64,000 nt of DNA, from the NCBI RefSeq assembly GCF_910592395.1, contig NC_088311.1:10852501-10916500 (forward strand), in the 5' to 3' direction. Below the pieces are notes generated by a model that ran no database searches, was not told where the DNA came from, and worked only from the letters and a program-made list of their open reading frames with translations. Made by a program: the position numbers and the translations under genes. Below are positions 54,602 to 64,000 of the stretch, piece by piece (position 1 is the first letter of the stretch; each line of letters begins with the position of its first letter). The DNA comes from Lineus longissimus (lineage: Eukaryota > Nemertea > Pilidiophora > Heteronemertea > Lineidae).

Positions 54602-57600
54602 ATGCCCTCAACAAGATCGAAGCGAGTCGCACAGCCAACCGAAAGGGGGTTTGAGTATGCCAAAGCTTTGCTAGAAAGAACGCAGCAGAGGGCGCAGGGA
54701 GCCTTTCACAAGTCTAGCGTGAAAGAGTGGGTGAAACAGCAGTCCCTGGTAAGCGAGCATGACGGAATAGTTCATGATGATGTTTCTTCTTCCTCAAAAT
54801 CGTCACGGAGTAGGGTTAGCTCAATAGCAAGTGCCAGGGCAAAAGAGGAACAAAGGGTGCTGGAACATACAGCAAGATCAGCTGCCCTGAAAGAACGTGA
54901 GGTCATAGAAGAGGCAAAGCTAAAGCTTGCCATGGAAAAGGCAAAGATCAAAATGAGGGAAGAAGAGTTGGAATTGTCTACACAAATAGCAATTGCCAGT
55001 GGAAGAAAATTGATACTAGATCGTCTTGAGGATGGGGGTAGTTATGAACCCCTTAGAATGGGTGAGAAGCCTACCCACAGCGTTGTACAGCCTGAACATC
55101 TGCCTATCAGGCATGCCCCTGTGAATGCCAGAGCACAAGAACTAGATCCTAACTTGCTTATGAGTCAACACCAAGTCACACGGACTACTTCCGAAGAGGG
55201 AAAAGAATCAAAGCGTTTGAACCCAGCCGCCGATGAGTTCGCTCCTAGTCAGGAAACTAAACAGAAACCTATTCCAGTTCCGCTATGGGTCCCAGATAGC
55301 AATCTTTACTCGCCTGGTTCACTGGTGCATGCAGAAAATGACGTTATCTCTACAATGATAAAGGAACTCAAGAAACCTCAATCAGACATTAAAACGTTCT
55401 GTGGTGACCCTCTCGAGTATCGTAGATTTATTAGACAGTTTGAATCGAGAATAGTCACCAATACTACTAGCGATGAGGGACGCATTAATTACCTTGAGCA
55501 GTATACAGGTGGGGAAGCCCATAGAATAGTCCTTGGTTACAGCTGCCTGGAAGCAAGTACAGGTTACCCCGCTGCACTGGAGGAGCTGAAGGAAAGATAT
55601 GGAGACAACAACAACATTGCCCAGGCCTACATCAGAAAGGCTTTAGACTGGCCTAGCATTGAAGCCGATAATACCAAAGCCCTAGATGATTACAGCATTT
55701 TCCTGAAAGAATGTGAAAACGCAGTCAGAAGTATCGAGTCAATTAAAGTTTTAGAATACCCAGACAATTCGATAAAGCTCGTGAAGAAACTTCCTTATCA
55801 TATGCATCATAAATGGAGAAACATTGCATATGAAGCCAGAGAAAGGAAGTCTGCAGTGAAGTTTAGTGACCTTACTGACTATGTCCGGCGAGAAGCAAAG
55901 AAATACAATGACCCAGTATACGGGCGAGAGGCCCTACAGAAAAAAGGAACTAGCAAAACAGGTGGACAGAATACAAAGATGCCCCCACAGAAGAACCCAA
56001 TTAGACCGAAGGGGTCCTTCGCAACAGTGAAGGATCGGAAAGAGAAAGAAGTTAAAACTGTTGCAGCAACAATACCTGAGAAGAAGCCATGCCTCCACTG
56101 TAATGGTCACACGCACAGTATTGACCAGTGTGAAATCTTCCAGAAGCTGAAAATGGATGAAAGAATGGACGTCCTCAGAGCAAAAAGAGCTTGCTTTGGC
56201 TGTCTCAAGCCCAACCACAGAAGTAAAGACTGCAGGCATCGACTCACATGTGGCGTGTGCCAAAAGCGCCATCCAACTGTACTGCATCTTGAGAAGGAGC
56301 CTGAAAAATTCACATCGAATGCGGGAACTATAGCATGCAGTGACGGTGATGCGGAAGTGACAATGGCAATAGTACCTGTAAGAGTTAAGCTGAAGAACCA
56401 AAACAGATCAATTGAAACATACGCTTTCTTAGACCCTGGTAGCACAGTTAACTTCTGCACAGAAAGCTTGATGAGTCGATTAGGGGCCGGAGGAAAACGG
56501 GCAAAGATTACCCTGGACACAATGGGGTCAGAGCACACGTACAATACTTTCATTTTGAAGAACTTTGAAATATGTGACCTCCATGGCCACAATACCATCC
56601 ATCTTTTGAGAGCTTTCACCAAGGACAAAATCCCTGTATCAAGTCGACACATTCCAAGAACGGAGGACATCAGGAAATGGCCACACTTGGATGAAGTTAA
56701 TCTCCCGGAAATAAATGGTGGAATAGGCTTGCTGATTGGAAATGGTGTTCCAGATGCGTACACGCCAATTAAGTCAGTAACAGGACCGCAAGGAAGCCCT
56801 CATGCTGTCAAAACTCGTCTAGGATGGATTGCATGGAATGTAGTACGCGACGGTGAAGAAGCTGATCAACCGATGTGTCCTGTCCCAGTCAACACAGCTG
56901 TCACTGCTATAGAAAAGATAGACCATATGCAAGAGCTAGATATATTAGTGAGAAGCTCTTTCAACCATGACTTCCCAGAGCAAGGGATAGAAGAAGAAGC
57001 ACTCTCACAAGAAGATAAGCGCTTCATGAAGCTAGCAGAAGATTCTATCAATTTTCAGAATGGTCACTATGAAATGAGACTTCCCTTTCGTGAAGAGAAC
57101 ACCAAGCTACCCAACAATAAGACTCAAGCACTTCAACGCCTCAATAGCCTCAAGCAGAAAATGAGAAAAAATCAGAAGTTCTATGAAGATTACTCAGCCT
57201 TCATGGACGTCCTACTGCAGAAAGGGTATGCTAGCCAAATACCGGAGAAAGACCACCACGAGGAAGGAAAGGTATGGTACATACCTCACCATGGTGTATA
57301 CCATCCCCAAAAGCCGAATAAGATTAGGGTAGTGTTTGATTGTGCCGCAAAGTTTTGTGGAATATCACTCAACTCAACGCTGCTACAAGGACCTGATTTA
57401 ACTAACAAGTTAGTTGGTGTCCTTCTCCGTTTCAGACAGGAAGAGATTGCTCTGATGGGGGACATAGAAAAAATGTTCCACCAGGTACGTGTGGCCGAAG
57501 AAGATAGGAATTATCTAAGGTTCCTATGGTGGCCCAAAGGAGACATCGATGCCGAGGCCGTGGAATACAGGATGAACGTGCACCTCTTTGGAGCCACATC

Positions 57601-57991
57601 ATCTCCAAGCTGTGCCAACTATGCTCTAAGGAGAGTGGCACAAGACAATGACCAATACCCAACTTCAGTGACCAGCACGCTTCTGCGTAATTTATACGTA
57701 GACGACTGTCTGAAATCTGTCAAAGATGGAAAGGAAGCAGTAGCACTCGTGAAAGACCTTCAAGATCTGGCTAAGAAAGGCGGCTTCCGACTAACAACGT
57801 GGTCTAGCAATTGCAGACAGGTATTAGAGACCATAGCTGAAGAAGATTTGGCCAAGGGCATTAAAGATCTTGATCTCGCACATGAGAGTCTTCCCACTGA
57901 GAGGGCACCCATTCGTCCCATTCGTTCTGCCAGCGAAGATCCTTCTCCAGAGTTTGTGCCACAAAAATCTAGCATGGGATCAAGAAATTGA
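54602..57991 (+). pseudogene. BEL/Pao gag, protease and reverse transcriptase
   Basis: An open frame of 1129 codons. The N-terminal part has a long charged coiled coil (about residues 75-135). Next comes a DUF1759-like gag region (about 255-430, FCGDPLEYRRFIRQFE, RYGDNNNIAQAYIRKAL), then cysteine clusters of zinc knuckles (about 495-565, CLHCNGHTHSIDQC, CFGCLKPNHRSKDC). An aspartic protease motif (FLDPGST, about 607) follows, then RT with NKIRVVFDCAAK and LYVDDCLKSV (about 1032). The reading frame leaves the family after LPTERA, where about 50 codons before the PFVLPAKILLQ segment are missing and the frame shifts. It is a polyprotein of an intracellular retrotransposon. Confidence 0.88.
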
Positions 57992-60136
57992 TGCTCAAGA
58001 CTTCAAACGATGGACGAACTGGTTAGAAGACCTGCCAAAATTACAGGGTCATACAGTACCGAGGTGTTTGAAACCGCCACATTTTGGGAAAATAAGAACT
58101 AGTCAGTTGCATCACTTTGTGGATGCAAGTGAGGCAGGTTATGGAACTGCCTCATATTTAAGGATCCAGAATGATGAGGGAAAGGTCCACTGCACACTCC
58201 TCATGGGAAAGGCTAGAGTAGCTCCATTAAAGAAGAACACCATCCCTAGACTAGAGCTCACAGCAGCACACATTGATGTGAAAATGAACTACCTCATTTG
58301 CAAAGAACTGGACTACCCAATCGATAACACATACTTTTGAACAGACAGCACAGCAGTACTGAGATATATAGGAAACAAAACGAGCAGATATAAGACATTC
58401 GTCGCAAATAGAGTGTCAGGCATTCTTGAAGGGTCCAAAGCAGAACAATGGAAACACGTCCCTACCAATCAAAATCCTGCAGACGACGCTTCCCGGGGCA
58501 TGCACGTGGACCAATTCCTTCAGGATCGGAGATGGATTGATGGCCCGCAATTCCTATACCAGCCAGAGGATCAGTGGCCAAGTCTGGAGTTGGGAGTAAA
58601 GATTATCCCTGATGATGACCCTGAAGTAAAAAGGGCTGTTGTCAATTTCGCTGTCGCCAAAGATTCACAGCTTATAGGCCTCTTTAACCGAGTATCGAGG
58701 TGGGGAGTAATCAAAGGTGCTGTCGCTCGTATGTTGAATGGAAAGGAGGTAAAAGGACAGAGATCACTGTGGATGACCTAAACGCAGCAGAGGATAGAAT
58801 CATCAGGCATGAGCAGAGAAGGTTCTTTCCAGGAAATCATTTCAGCTGAAAAGGGAGACGAACCTTGTAGAACCAGCTCAATCCAAAAGCTTGACCCTAT
58901 TATGGACGAGGGCCTGCTTCGCGTCGGTGGTCGCCTGGAAAGGGCACCAGGTTTAACTCCAGGACAGAAACATCCACTTCTGATCCCCAAGCAATCACCA
59001 ATCGCCAAGAGAATACTGGAGGGAATCCACAGAGTAGTTGGGCACCTGGGCAGAGGTGCTGTGCTGACCGAATTAAGGAAACTGTATTGGATACCAGGAG
59101 CTATTGTGCTCATCATGCAGGCAAATTGTTGCCAAGTGTGCCATTTGCCGGCGTTACAGGGCAAAGGCCTTAGAACAGAAGATGGCAAACATGCCAATAG
59201 ATAGAGTCATTGGAGAGGAACCTCCATTCACAAGGCTAGGAATGGATTACTTCGGGCCCTTTGAAGTCAAACGGGGGCAGAATACCACCCTCAAAAGATA
59301 TGGCGTAGTCTTCACTTGCTTCGCCATTCGGGCAATTCATCTTGAGGTGGCCCACTCACTGGATACCAGTTCCTGCCTGCAAGCTATAAGAAGATTCATC
59401 GCCCGGAGAGGAATACCAAAGCTAATTCGCTCCGACAATGGTTCTAATTTGATTGGAGCCAACAACGAGTTGAAGACTTCTAGAAACCAATGGAACCATT
59501 ATCAGATATCAGCATGGCTAGCCCAGAAAGGGATATCTTGGGAGTTCAACCCACCAGCTGCTTCACACTTTGGAGGCGTGTGGGAGAGGCAGATTCGAAC
59601 AGTAAGGAAAATTGTTCTCTCTCCTCCGCGAACAGGCTATCAAGTTTGATGATGAAGGCCTTTCAACCCTATTTTGCGAAGTTGAGAGCATCGTTAACAA
59701 CAGACCTCTCACACAACCAACAAATGATCCGAATGATCTCGCGCCTCTTACGCCACAAGCTCTGCTGATCTTAAGGTGTGAAGCCAGCTTGCCCCCAGGT
59801 ATCTTTGACAAGAAGGACAGCTACTCCAGGAAACGTTGGAGACAAATACAGTACCTTGCTGATGTATTCTGGAAACGCTGGTATCATGAATACATTCCAA
59901 CACTCCAAGAAAGACATAAATGGAGGAGAAGAACTCGGAACGTTAAGCCCGGCGATGTAGTTCTTGTCGTTGAGAATTCAGCACCGAGGAATGCATGGTT
60001 ACTAGCGAGAGTAGAGTCCGTGAAAATGGATTCCGAGGGCCTTGTAAGGTCGGCAAGCGTGCGAACAGCTCATTCTCAACTGGATAGGCCAATAGCCAAG
60101 TTGTGCCTGTTAGTGGAAGAGGATGGAGAAGACTGA
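57896..60136 (+). pseudogene. BEL/Pao RNase H, integrase and C-terminal domain, in pieces
   Basis: The pieces lie in three frames. The RNase H region spans 57896-58781 (FVDASEAGYGTASYL), with a TGA at 58338 where Trp is expected. A pair of compensating shifts lies near 58765 and 58835. The integrase zinc region (HRVVGHLGRGAVLTEL, then CAICRRYRAKAL in another frame, with a shift near 59125) leads to the integrase core (MDYFGPFEVK, IRSDNGSN, HFGGVWERQIRTV; D, D and E are all present). After a shift near 59625 comes the C-terminal DUF5641-like part (KPGDVVLVVENSAPRNAWLL) to a stop at 60134-60136. At least four breaks are visible, and no functional enzyme is expected. Confidence 0.85.
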
Positions 60137-60846
60137 CGATTCAAGAAGGGTAACAGGGTAGATTAGCTTCACCGCCGTCTGCCAAAGGAGCACATGTAAG
60201 GCAACTCCTTCCCTCTGTAGCCTATGGTTCGTCCTTGAGCAAGGCGTCATTGCCATTCTAGCTCCCTAGTGTCATGGTAACGATACAGTCAACATCACCT
60301 ACCATAGAATCAAGAGAGACCATCCCTACGTTCGTCTAAAGGTCTAATGGTAATTCCACGAATGGTGATGTTCACACGAATGAAAGAACAGCTCCAACAT
60401 CGCGAGAAGATTAGCGTAGAAGGCTGTGACATTCTTCCACACCAAGAGGATTTCGTTGAATTGTTGTATCGCTATGGAAGGGACGCTCCTAAAAACATTT
60501 TCGTGTCTTGGTATCTTACGAGCTTCTACTACCCAGGTTCTCACCTTTTTCAATTTTGATTTTCTGCCATAATGTGTAGAAAATTTCAGTTGGTTTTATT
60601 GATTTTTGAGACCTGATCGGGTACTGGTTTCTAGGATATCAAGCTATATATAGTTTCTAGCGCTCATTTTGAAAGGACAATTGATTGGATTTGATATTGA
60701 TTTATCAAGCATACTATAGACATTTTGGTTGCGCTTACTACTATATAGTTTCCTGCACTCTATAATCATATAATTTTGTGTTTTAATCAACGTTTGGCCT
60801 AAGCTATTTTAGTAATTGCTGGGGTGCTGCAATTAAGGAGCCGGGA
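60137..60846 (+). other. BEL 3' untranslated region
   Basis: No conserved ORF or extra gene such as env is seen between the integrase stop and the 3' LTR. A 70-codon ORF at 60347-60559 has no recognisable domain. The purine-rich AAGGAGCCGGGA before 60847 is the likely polypurine tract. Confidence 0.55.
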
Positions 60847-60949
60847 TGTTACGGCCAAACCTATGAAAGTTATCAGTTCTGAATTATCCCGCAATGAAAC
60901 TTGTTTACCTTGGCGCTAGCAGTGCTACCTGATGGAGTTTGCGCACTAG
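60847..60949 (+). repeat. Truncated 3' LTR of the BEL element
   Basis: It matches the 5' LTR start for 71 bases (one mismatch noted, GAATT for GCATT), then jumps at GCGCT to the last 32 bases (AGCAGTGCTACCTGATGGAG and following). Exactly 408 bp between the two GCGCT copies of the 5' LTR are missing. Confidence 0.85.
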
Positions 60950-61746
60950 AGTCACTTAGTAACCCTGGTAAGGAGTACCTCTGCCCCGAGTGTCACAACA
61001 TCCTGATCATATCAGAACGTGAAAATGAGGACATCCCTGCCATCGTATCAGAGGAGGTCACTGCAAAGGATGAGACGATGTCGTATGCTGATGCTGCTGC
61101 ACCGGAGGACAAGAAAGACGAACAGCCTACAGTCGAACGAGAACCCGATATAAAAGATCAGATGACTGCTGAAATCGAGGAACTCAAGGCCGTAATCGTC
61201 TCAGTAGAAAAGAAGGTGGACGAGATGAAGATCCAGGCAGTGGACAGAGACCGTGATCTTGCAAAGCGAATGCAAGTCGTAGAATCCATGTCTTGCAGTA
61301 GAAAGTGTGGCGAAAAGCCAACCGTTGGCAATATCGAAAAACCAATCGCTGACAATGTGATTTTAAAAGACCGCAATGACACCAAAATAGAGAAACTGAA
61401 AGTAGATTTAGAAAGGGCGCAAGCCAAAAATACTGCTCTACTAGAAGAAAACGCCACACTGAAAGAAAACCTCAAAGACTGTAACAGAAGCATCAAGGAG
61501 GCCCATAACTCTGTGCGTTGCCTCAAGGACGATCTGTACCAGACTCGCCTCGTTCTTAAGGACGAAGAGTCCAATACAGAGGATCTTGCTGTTAGGTTAT
61601 CAAGTACCAACTCGGACTTAAATAGCGCACACCTTGAGATTCAGGACCTGCATAAACAATTGCAGTACTGTTGGGAAAGTGGGACTCAAAACTTTAAAAT
61701 GCAAACCCCCCTCGGCGGAGAAAGGAAAGTCAGTCGTCTCCTGTGA
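60950..61746 (+). pseudogene. CR1-like ORF1, zinc and coiled-coil part
   Basis: The reading begins in what looks like the end of a PHD-type zinc finger (YLCPECHNIL). It continues as a long coiled coil (about 61150-61690) with heptads rich in E, K, L and D (EIEELKAVIVSVEKKVDEMK). ORF1 proteins bind element RNA and DNA. The frame breaks near 61705 into an R/Q-rich linker in another frame. The start codon is not in this copy. Confidence 0.7.
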
Positions 61747-61923
61747 CAACTGATCCACCCATCCTGCCTAACAGACAAGGCGCACGTCGCGAGAGTTATA
61801 ACACGGACAGAGCGACGCCTCAGACGAACCAGCGTAGAAAAAAACAAGCTGAACCAAAAACTATGCCACCTGTGGAAAACAGATGACAACAAACAGCCTC
61901 ACCAAAATGTCGATCACCTCATA

Positions 61924-62637
61924 ATGACAAGCTCCTTGGGAAAGCTACTCGATCAGTCCAAACTAAAGACGGGCAGGGACACCACAGTCGAGCTACATGC
62001 GATACCTGGAGCGACCATCGAACAAATCGAAGATGAAATCAAAAAACATGACAGCAGAAAATTCAAATCTATAACAATTCTTGTAGGCACGAACAATGTC
62101 GCGAGAAAGATCCCTGACAATGTTGTCAATGTGTCAGAAAAGTATGTCTCTCTGTTTCACTCTGTGGGCAAGGCCCACCCAGAGGCCTTGCTCCATATGT
62201 GCGAACTACCTCCGAGAAATGATAATCAGATCTACGATAACAGGGTGATGGTTACGAATGAGTGCTTAGCTGACTTATGTGAGGAATACGATGTACGCTT
62301 TATACGAAATGAGGTCCCCAACCGCCCTGCCTCATTCGTGTATGACCGATACCATCTCTCGGCCATAGGAACTGCCTTCCTTGCGCGTGCCATCAAGAGG
62401 GCCTTGCATTACAACGAACCTGGCTTTCAACCGCCAAGCCAAGCGCACATGGAAACGCCAGACAAACAATCAAAACCAGACACTCATTCAAAGGCCACAG
62501 ATCGTGATTCAATGAAGGACGGCACCTACAGTGACATAGTGAAAAATCCTTCTCCGTCAAATTCCAATAGTGCAATAGACCCTCATGAAGAGAAAGTTAA
62601 AATTCTAAACATGCTGTCATCATTGCTATTAGGATAG
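61924..62637 (+). pseudogene. CR1-like ORF1, esterase (SGNH hydrolase) part
   Basis: A 237-aa segment has an N-terminal SSLGKLLDQSKLK at the place of the nucleophile serine block, VGTNNVARKIPD (the N of block III), and DRYHLSAIGTAFLARAI with the D-x2-H catalytic pair. This is the esterase found in CR1-group ORF1 proteins. It ends with a polar tail. It is separated from the coiled-coil part by a frameshift and a stop, so it is no longer one protein. Confidence 0.8.
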
Positions 62638-62854
62638 TTTACTTTTTGTGCCCAGCATGCATTGCACAGACTGTCATAAAAATAGTCTCTGCCTGACATG
62701 ACAAGAACTTTATGAAAGACTAGTCATAATCAGTGTGAACTGATCTCTGTAAAATATGAACCTCGATCTATTTTATATATCATTGACTCATATCATCATC
62801 TACTCTGCATAAAATGTAATCTTTTTTCTGTCTGATTATAAGTGTGTAAATATC

Positions 62855-63610
62855 ATGTCGCTACTGCGCCTATCCTCGTGGAACATTCATGGGATAGGAG
62901 ACAAACTGCAAGACAATGATTGTCTGAATAATATCACAAAACATGACCTATTTGGCCTGATAGAGGCATGGTCATCGACAGATGTAATTTACACTGTCCC
63001 TGGTTATCTGTATTTCAACAAATCAAAAGTTAAGAAAAAAGGGAGAGGACGTCCCTCAAAGGGCATTCTCTTTTACTTTAGGAAAGAACTTGAACCTGGT
63101 ATTGAACTACTAGACAGTGCTAGTCAAAATTTGCTATGGGTCAAATTGAAGAAATCATTTTTTGGCCTAAGGCAGGATGTATTTTTTTGTACCTGTTACA
63201 TACCTCCTCAAGGCTGTGTAAATGAAACTAACAATCCACTATTTACTCTTGAAATATTGGAAACGGATATCATGAAGTTCAAAGAAAAAGGTGCAGTAAT
63301 GCTTATGGGTGATTTTAACTCTAGAACGAGTAGACCTAAAGAATATATTGTGAATGATTCTAATGACTGTCTACCCCTCCCTAATAACTTTGCCATAGAC
63401 ACCCCAGTGGCAGATAGAATAAACCAAGACCCTGTGATAAATGTTGCAGGCAAACAACTTGTAGAACTATGTCAGAACCATGAACTGAGCATCCTGAATG
63501 GCAGGACAAATGGAGACAGTCTCGGATCATGCACATACTTTGGGCCTGCAGGTTCTAGTACCGTTGATTTTTGTGTGTCACAAAAAGATCTCGCTCAACC
63601 ATTTATCTGA
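62855..63610 (+). pseudogene. CR1-like ORF2 N-terminal endonuclease
   Basis: An EEP-type nuclease: SSWNIHGIGDKL, a catalytic E in LFGLIEAWS, MLMGDFNSRTSRP, STVDFCVS. The last motif (LSDHCQI, with SDH) is in the next frame, shifted near 63590. It nicks target DNA for target-primed reverse transcription in intact relatives. Downstream sequence reads on towards the RT region (WFCNNLKLQKRELNKLGRKL) with a TGA at 63753. Confidence 0.85.
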
Positions 63611-64000
63611 CCATTGCCAAATCTCGGCCGGGATTCGGTGTGAGGTGGACTTATTTAAGAAAAATGCAATGAAAAACACCCAAACCAAAACTGATCTGGA
63701 ACAGTCGACTAAACCAAAATTCACCTGGGCGAGTGATTCCAACTCAAACTTTTGACTGGCTCTTAATACCACTGATGTGAGAACTCTTGTTGACAACTTT
63801 ATGACTAGGGATGCACGTGACATCCATGTGGACGCTTTATCTGATGAATTCACAAACATACTTTTTGTGGCTGGACAGAAGTCTTTAAAGATTAAGCATG
63901 CAAACCAACCTTGGTTCTGTAATAATCTCAAGCTTCAAAAACGAGAGCTGAACAAGCTGGGTAGAAAATTAACAGAAAATCCACATGATCCTAACATACG

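Larger units (their letters stand above)
53702..60949 (+). mobile_element. BEL/Pao LTR retrotransposon, decayed
   Basis: LTRs starting TGTTACGGCCAAACC are present at 53702 and 60847, and a purine-rich stretch (AAGGAGCCGGGA) precedes the 3' copy. The gag-pol order and motifs are those of BEL/Pao. Several frameshifts, nonsense codons and an internal deletion show that it is dead. No target-site duplication is found: TGCAT lies before the 5' LTR but AGTCA follows the 3' LTR. Confidence 0.9.
60950..64000 (+). mobile_element. CR1-like non-LTR retrotransposon, 5' truncated, runs off window
   Basis: ORF1 with a C-x2-C zinc remnant, coiled coil and SGNH-type esterase is followed by ORF2 beginning with an apurinic-type endonuclease. 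This is the arrangement of CR1-group elements. The 5' end is cut by the BEL 3' LTR boundary. ORF2's reverse transcriptase should lie beyond 64000. Frameshifts at about 61705 and 63590 and stops at 61744 and 63753 show that the copy is dead. Confidence 0.85.

Noticed and set aside
60137-60846. Envelope-like gene in the BEL element
   Set aside because: No long ORF with signal peptide or membrane anchor exists between the integrase and the 3' LTR.

Overview
This is animal nuclear DNA, most likely from a marine invertebrate. The host genes are split by GT-AG introns, there is no operonic prokaryotic layout, and most of the window is transposon-derived: tRNA-derived SINEs, many TIR mini-elements, PIF/Harbinger, Ty3/Gypsy, BEL/Pao and a CR1-like non-LTR element. 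The host proteins are metazoan orthologues (LMBRD2, CRCP/RPC9, NDUFB6). I cannot name the species or phylum from sequence alone.

Layout. 1-9 kb: gene-poor repeats, including a foldback element (59-937), a Met-tRNA-derived SINE, several palindromic MITEs and a SET-domain remnant. 9.0-29.2 kb, minus strand: a complete 13-exon LMBRD2 gene (722 codons). Its 8.8-kb intron between exons 11 and 12 carries a complete two-gene Harbinger transposon (11923-16230) with TIRs and an apparent 3-bp CAG duplication. Other introns hold pogo-like MITEs and SINEs. 29.3-33.1 kb, plus strand: a compact locus in which a spliced 49-aa membrane microprotein ORF ends 14 nt before the CRCP start codon, followed in the same direction by a 38-aa membrane microprotein ORF. 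It looks like a polycistronic transcript.

34.0-37.3 kb: a satellite of about 61-bp units with an internal 610-bp higher-order duplication and an embedded SINE. 37.8-40.6 kb, minus strand: NDUFB6 (four coding exons), a respiratory complex I subunit. 41-44 kb: an apparently non-coding plus-strand region with repeated exon-like blocks next to splice sites. 44-48 kb: tandemly duplicated MITE segments and a long inverted repeat whose loop is a 71-bp tandem array.

48.5-64 kb: a nest of retroelements. A Gypsy element (48544 to about 53701) is broken by an 844-bp insertion and two nonsense codons. It is abutted by a decayed BEL/Pao element (53702-60949) whose 3' LTR has lost 408 bp between two GCGCT copies. 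That in turn abuts a 5'-truncated CR1-like element running off the window end (ORF1 with coiled coil and esterase, then endonuclease). The host genes are ordinary housekeeping or signalling genes. The most unusual biology is the microprotein-CRCP locus, the tandemly duplicated LMBRD2 splice acceptor and the intact Harbinger pair.
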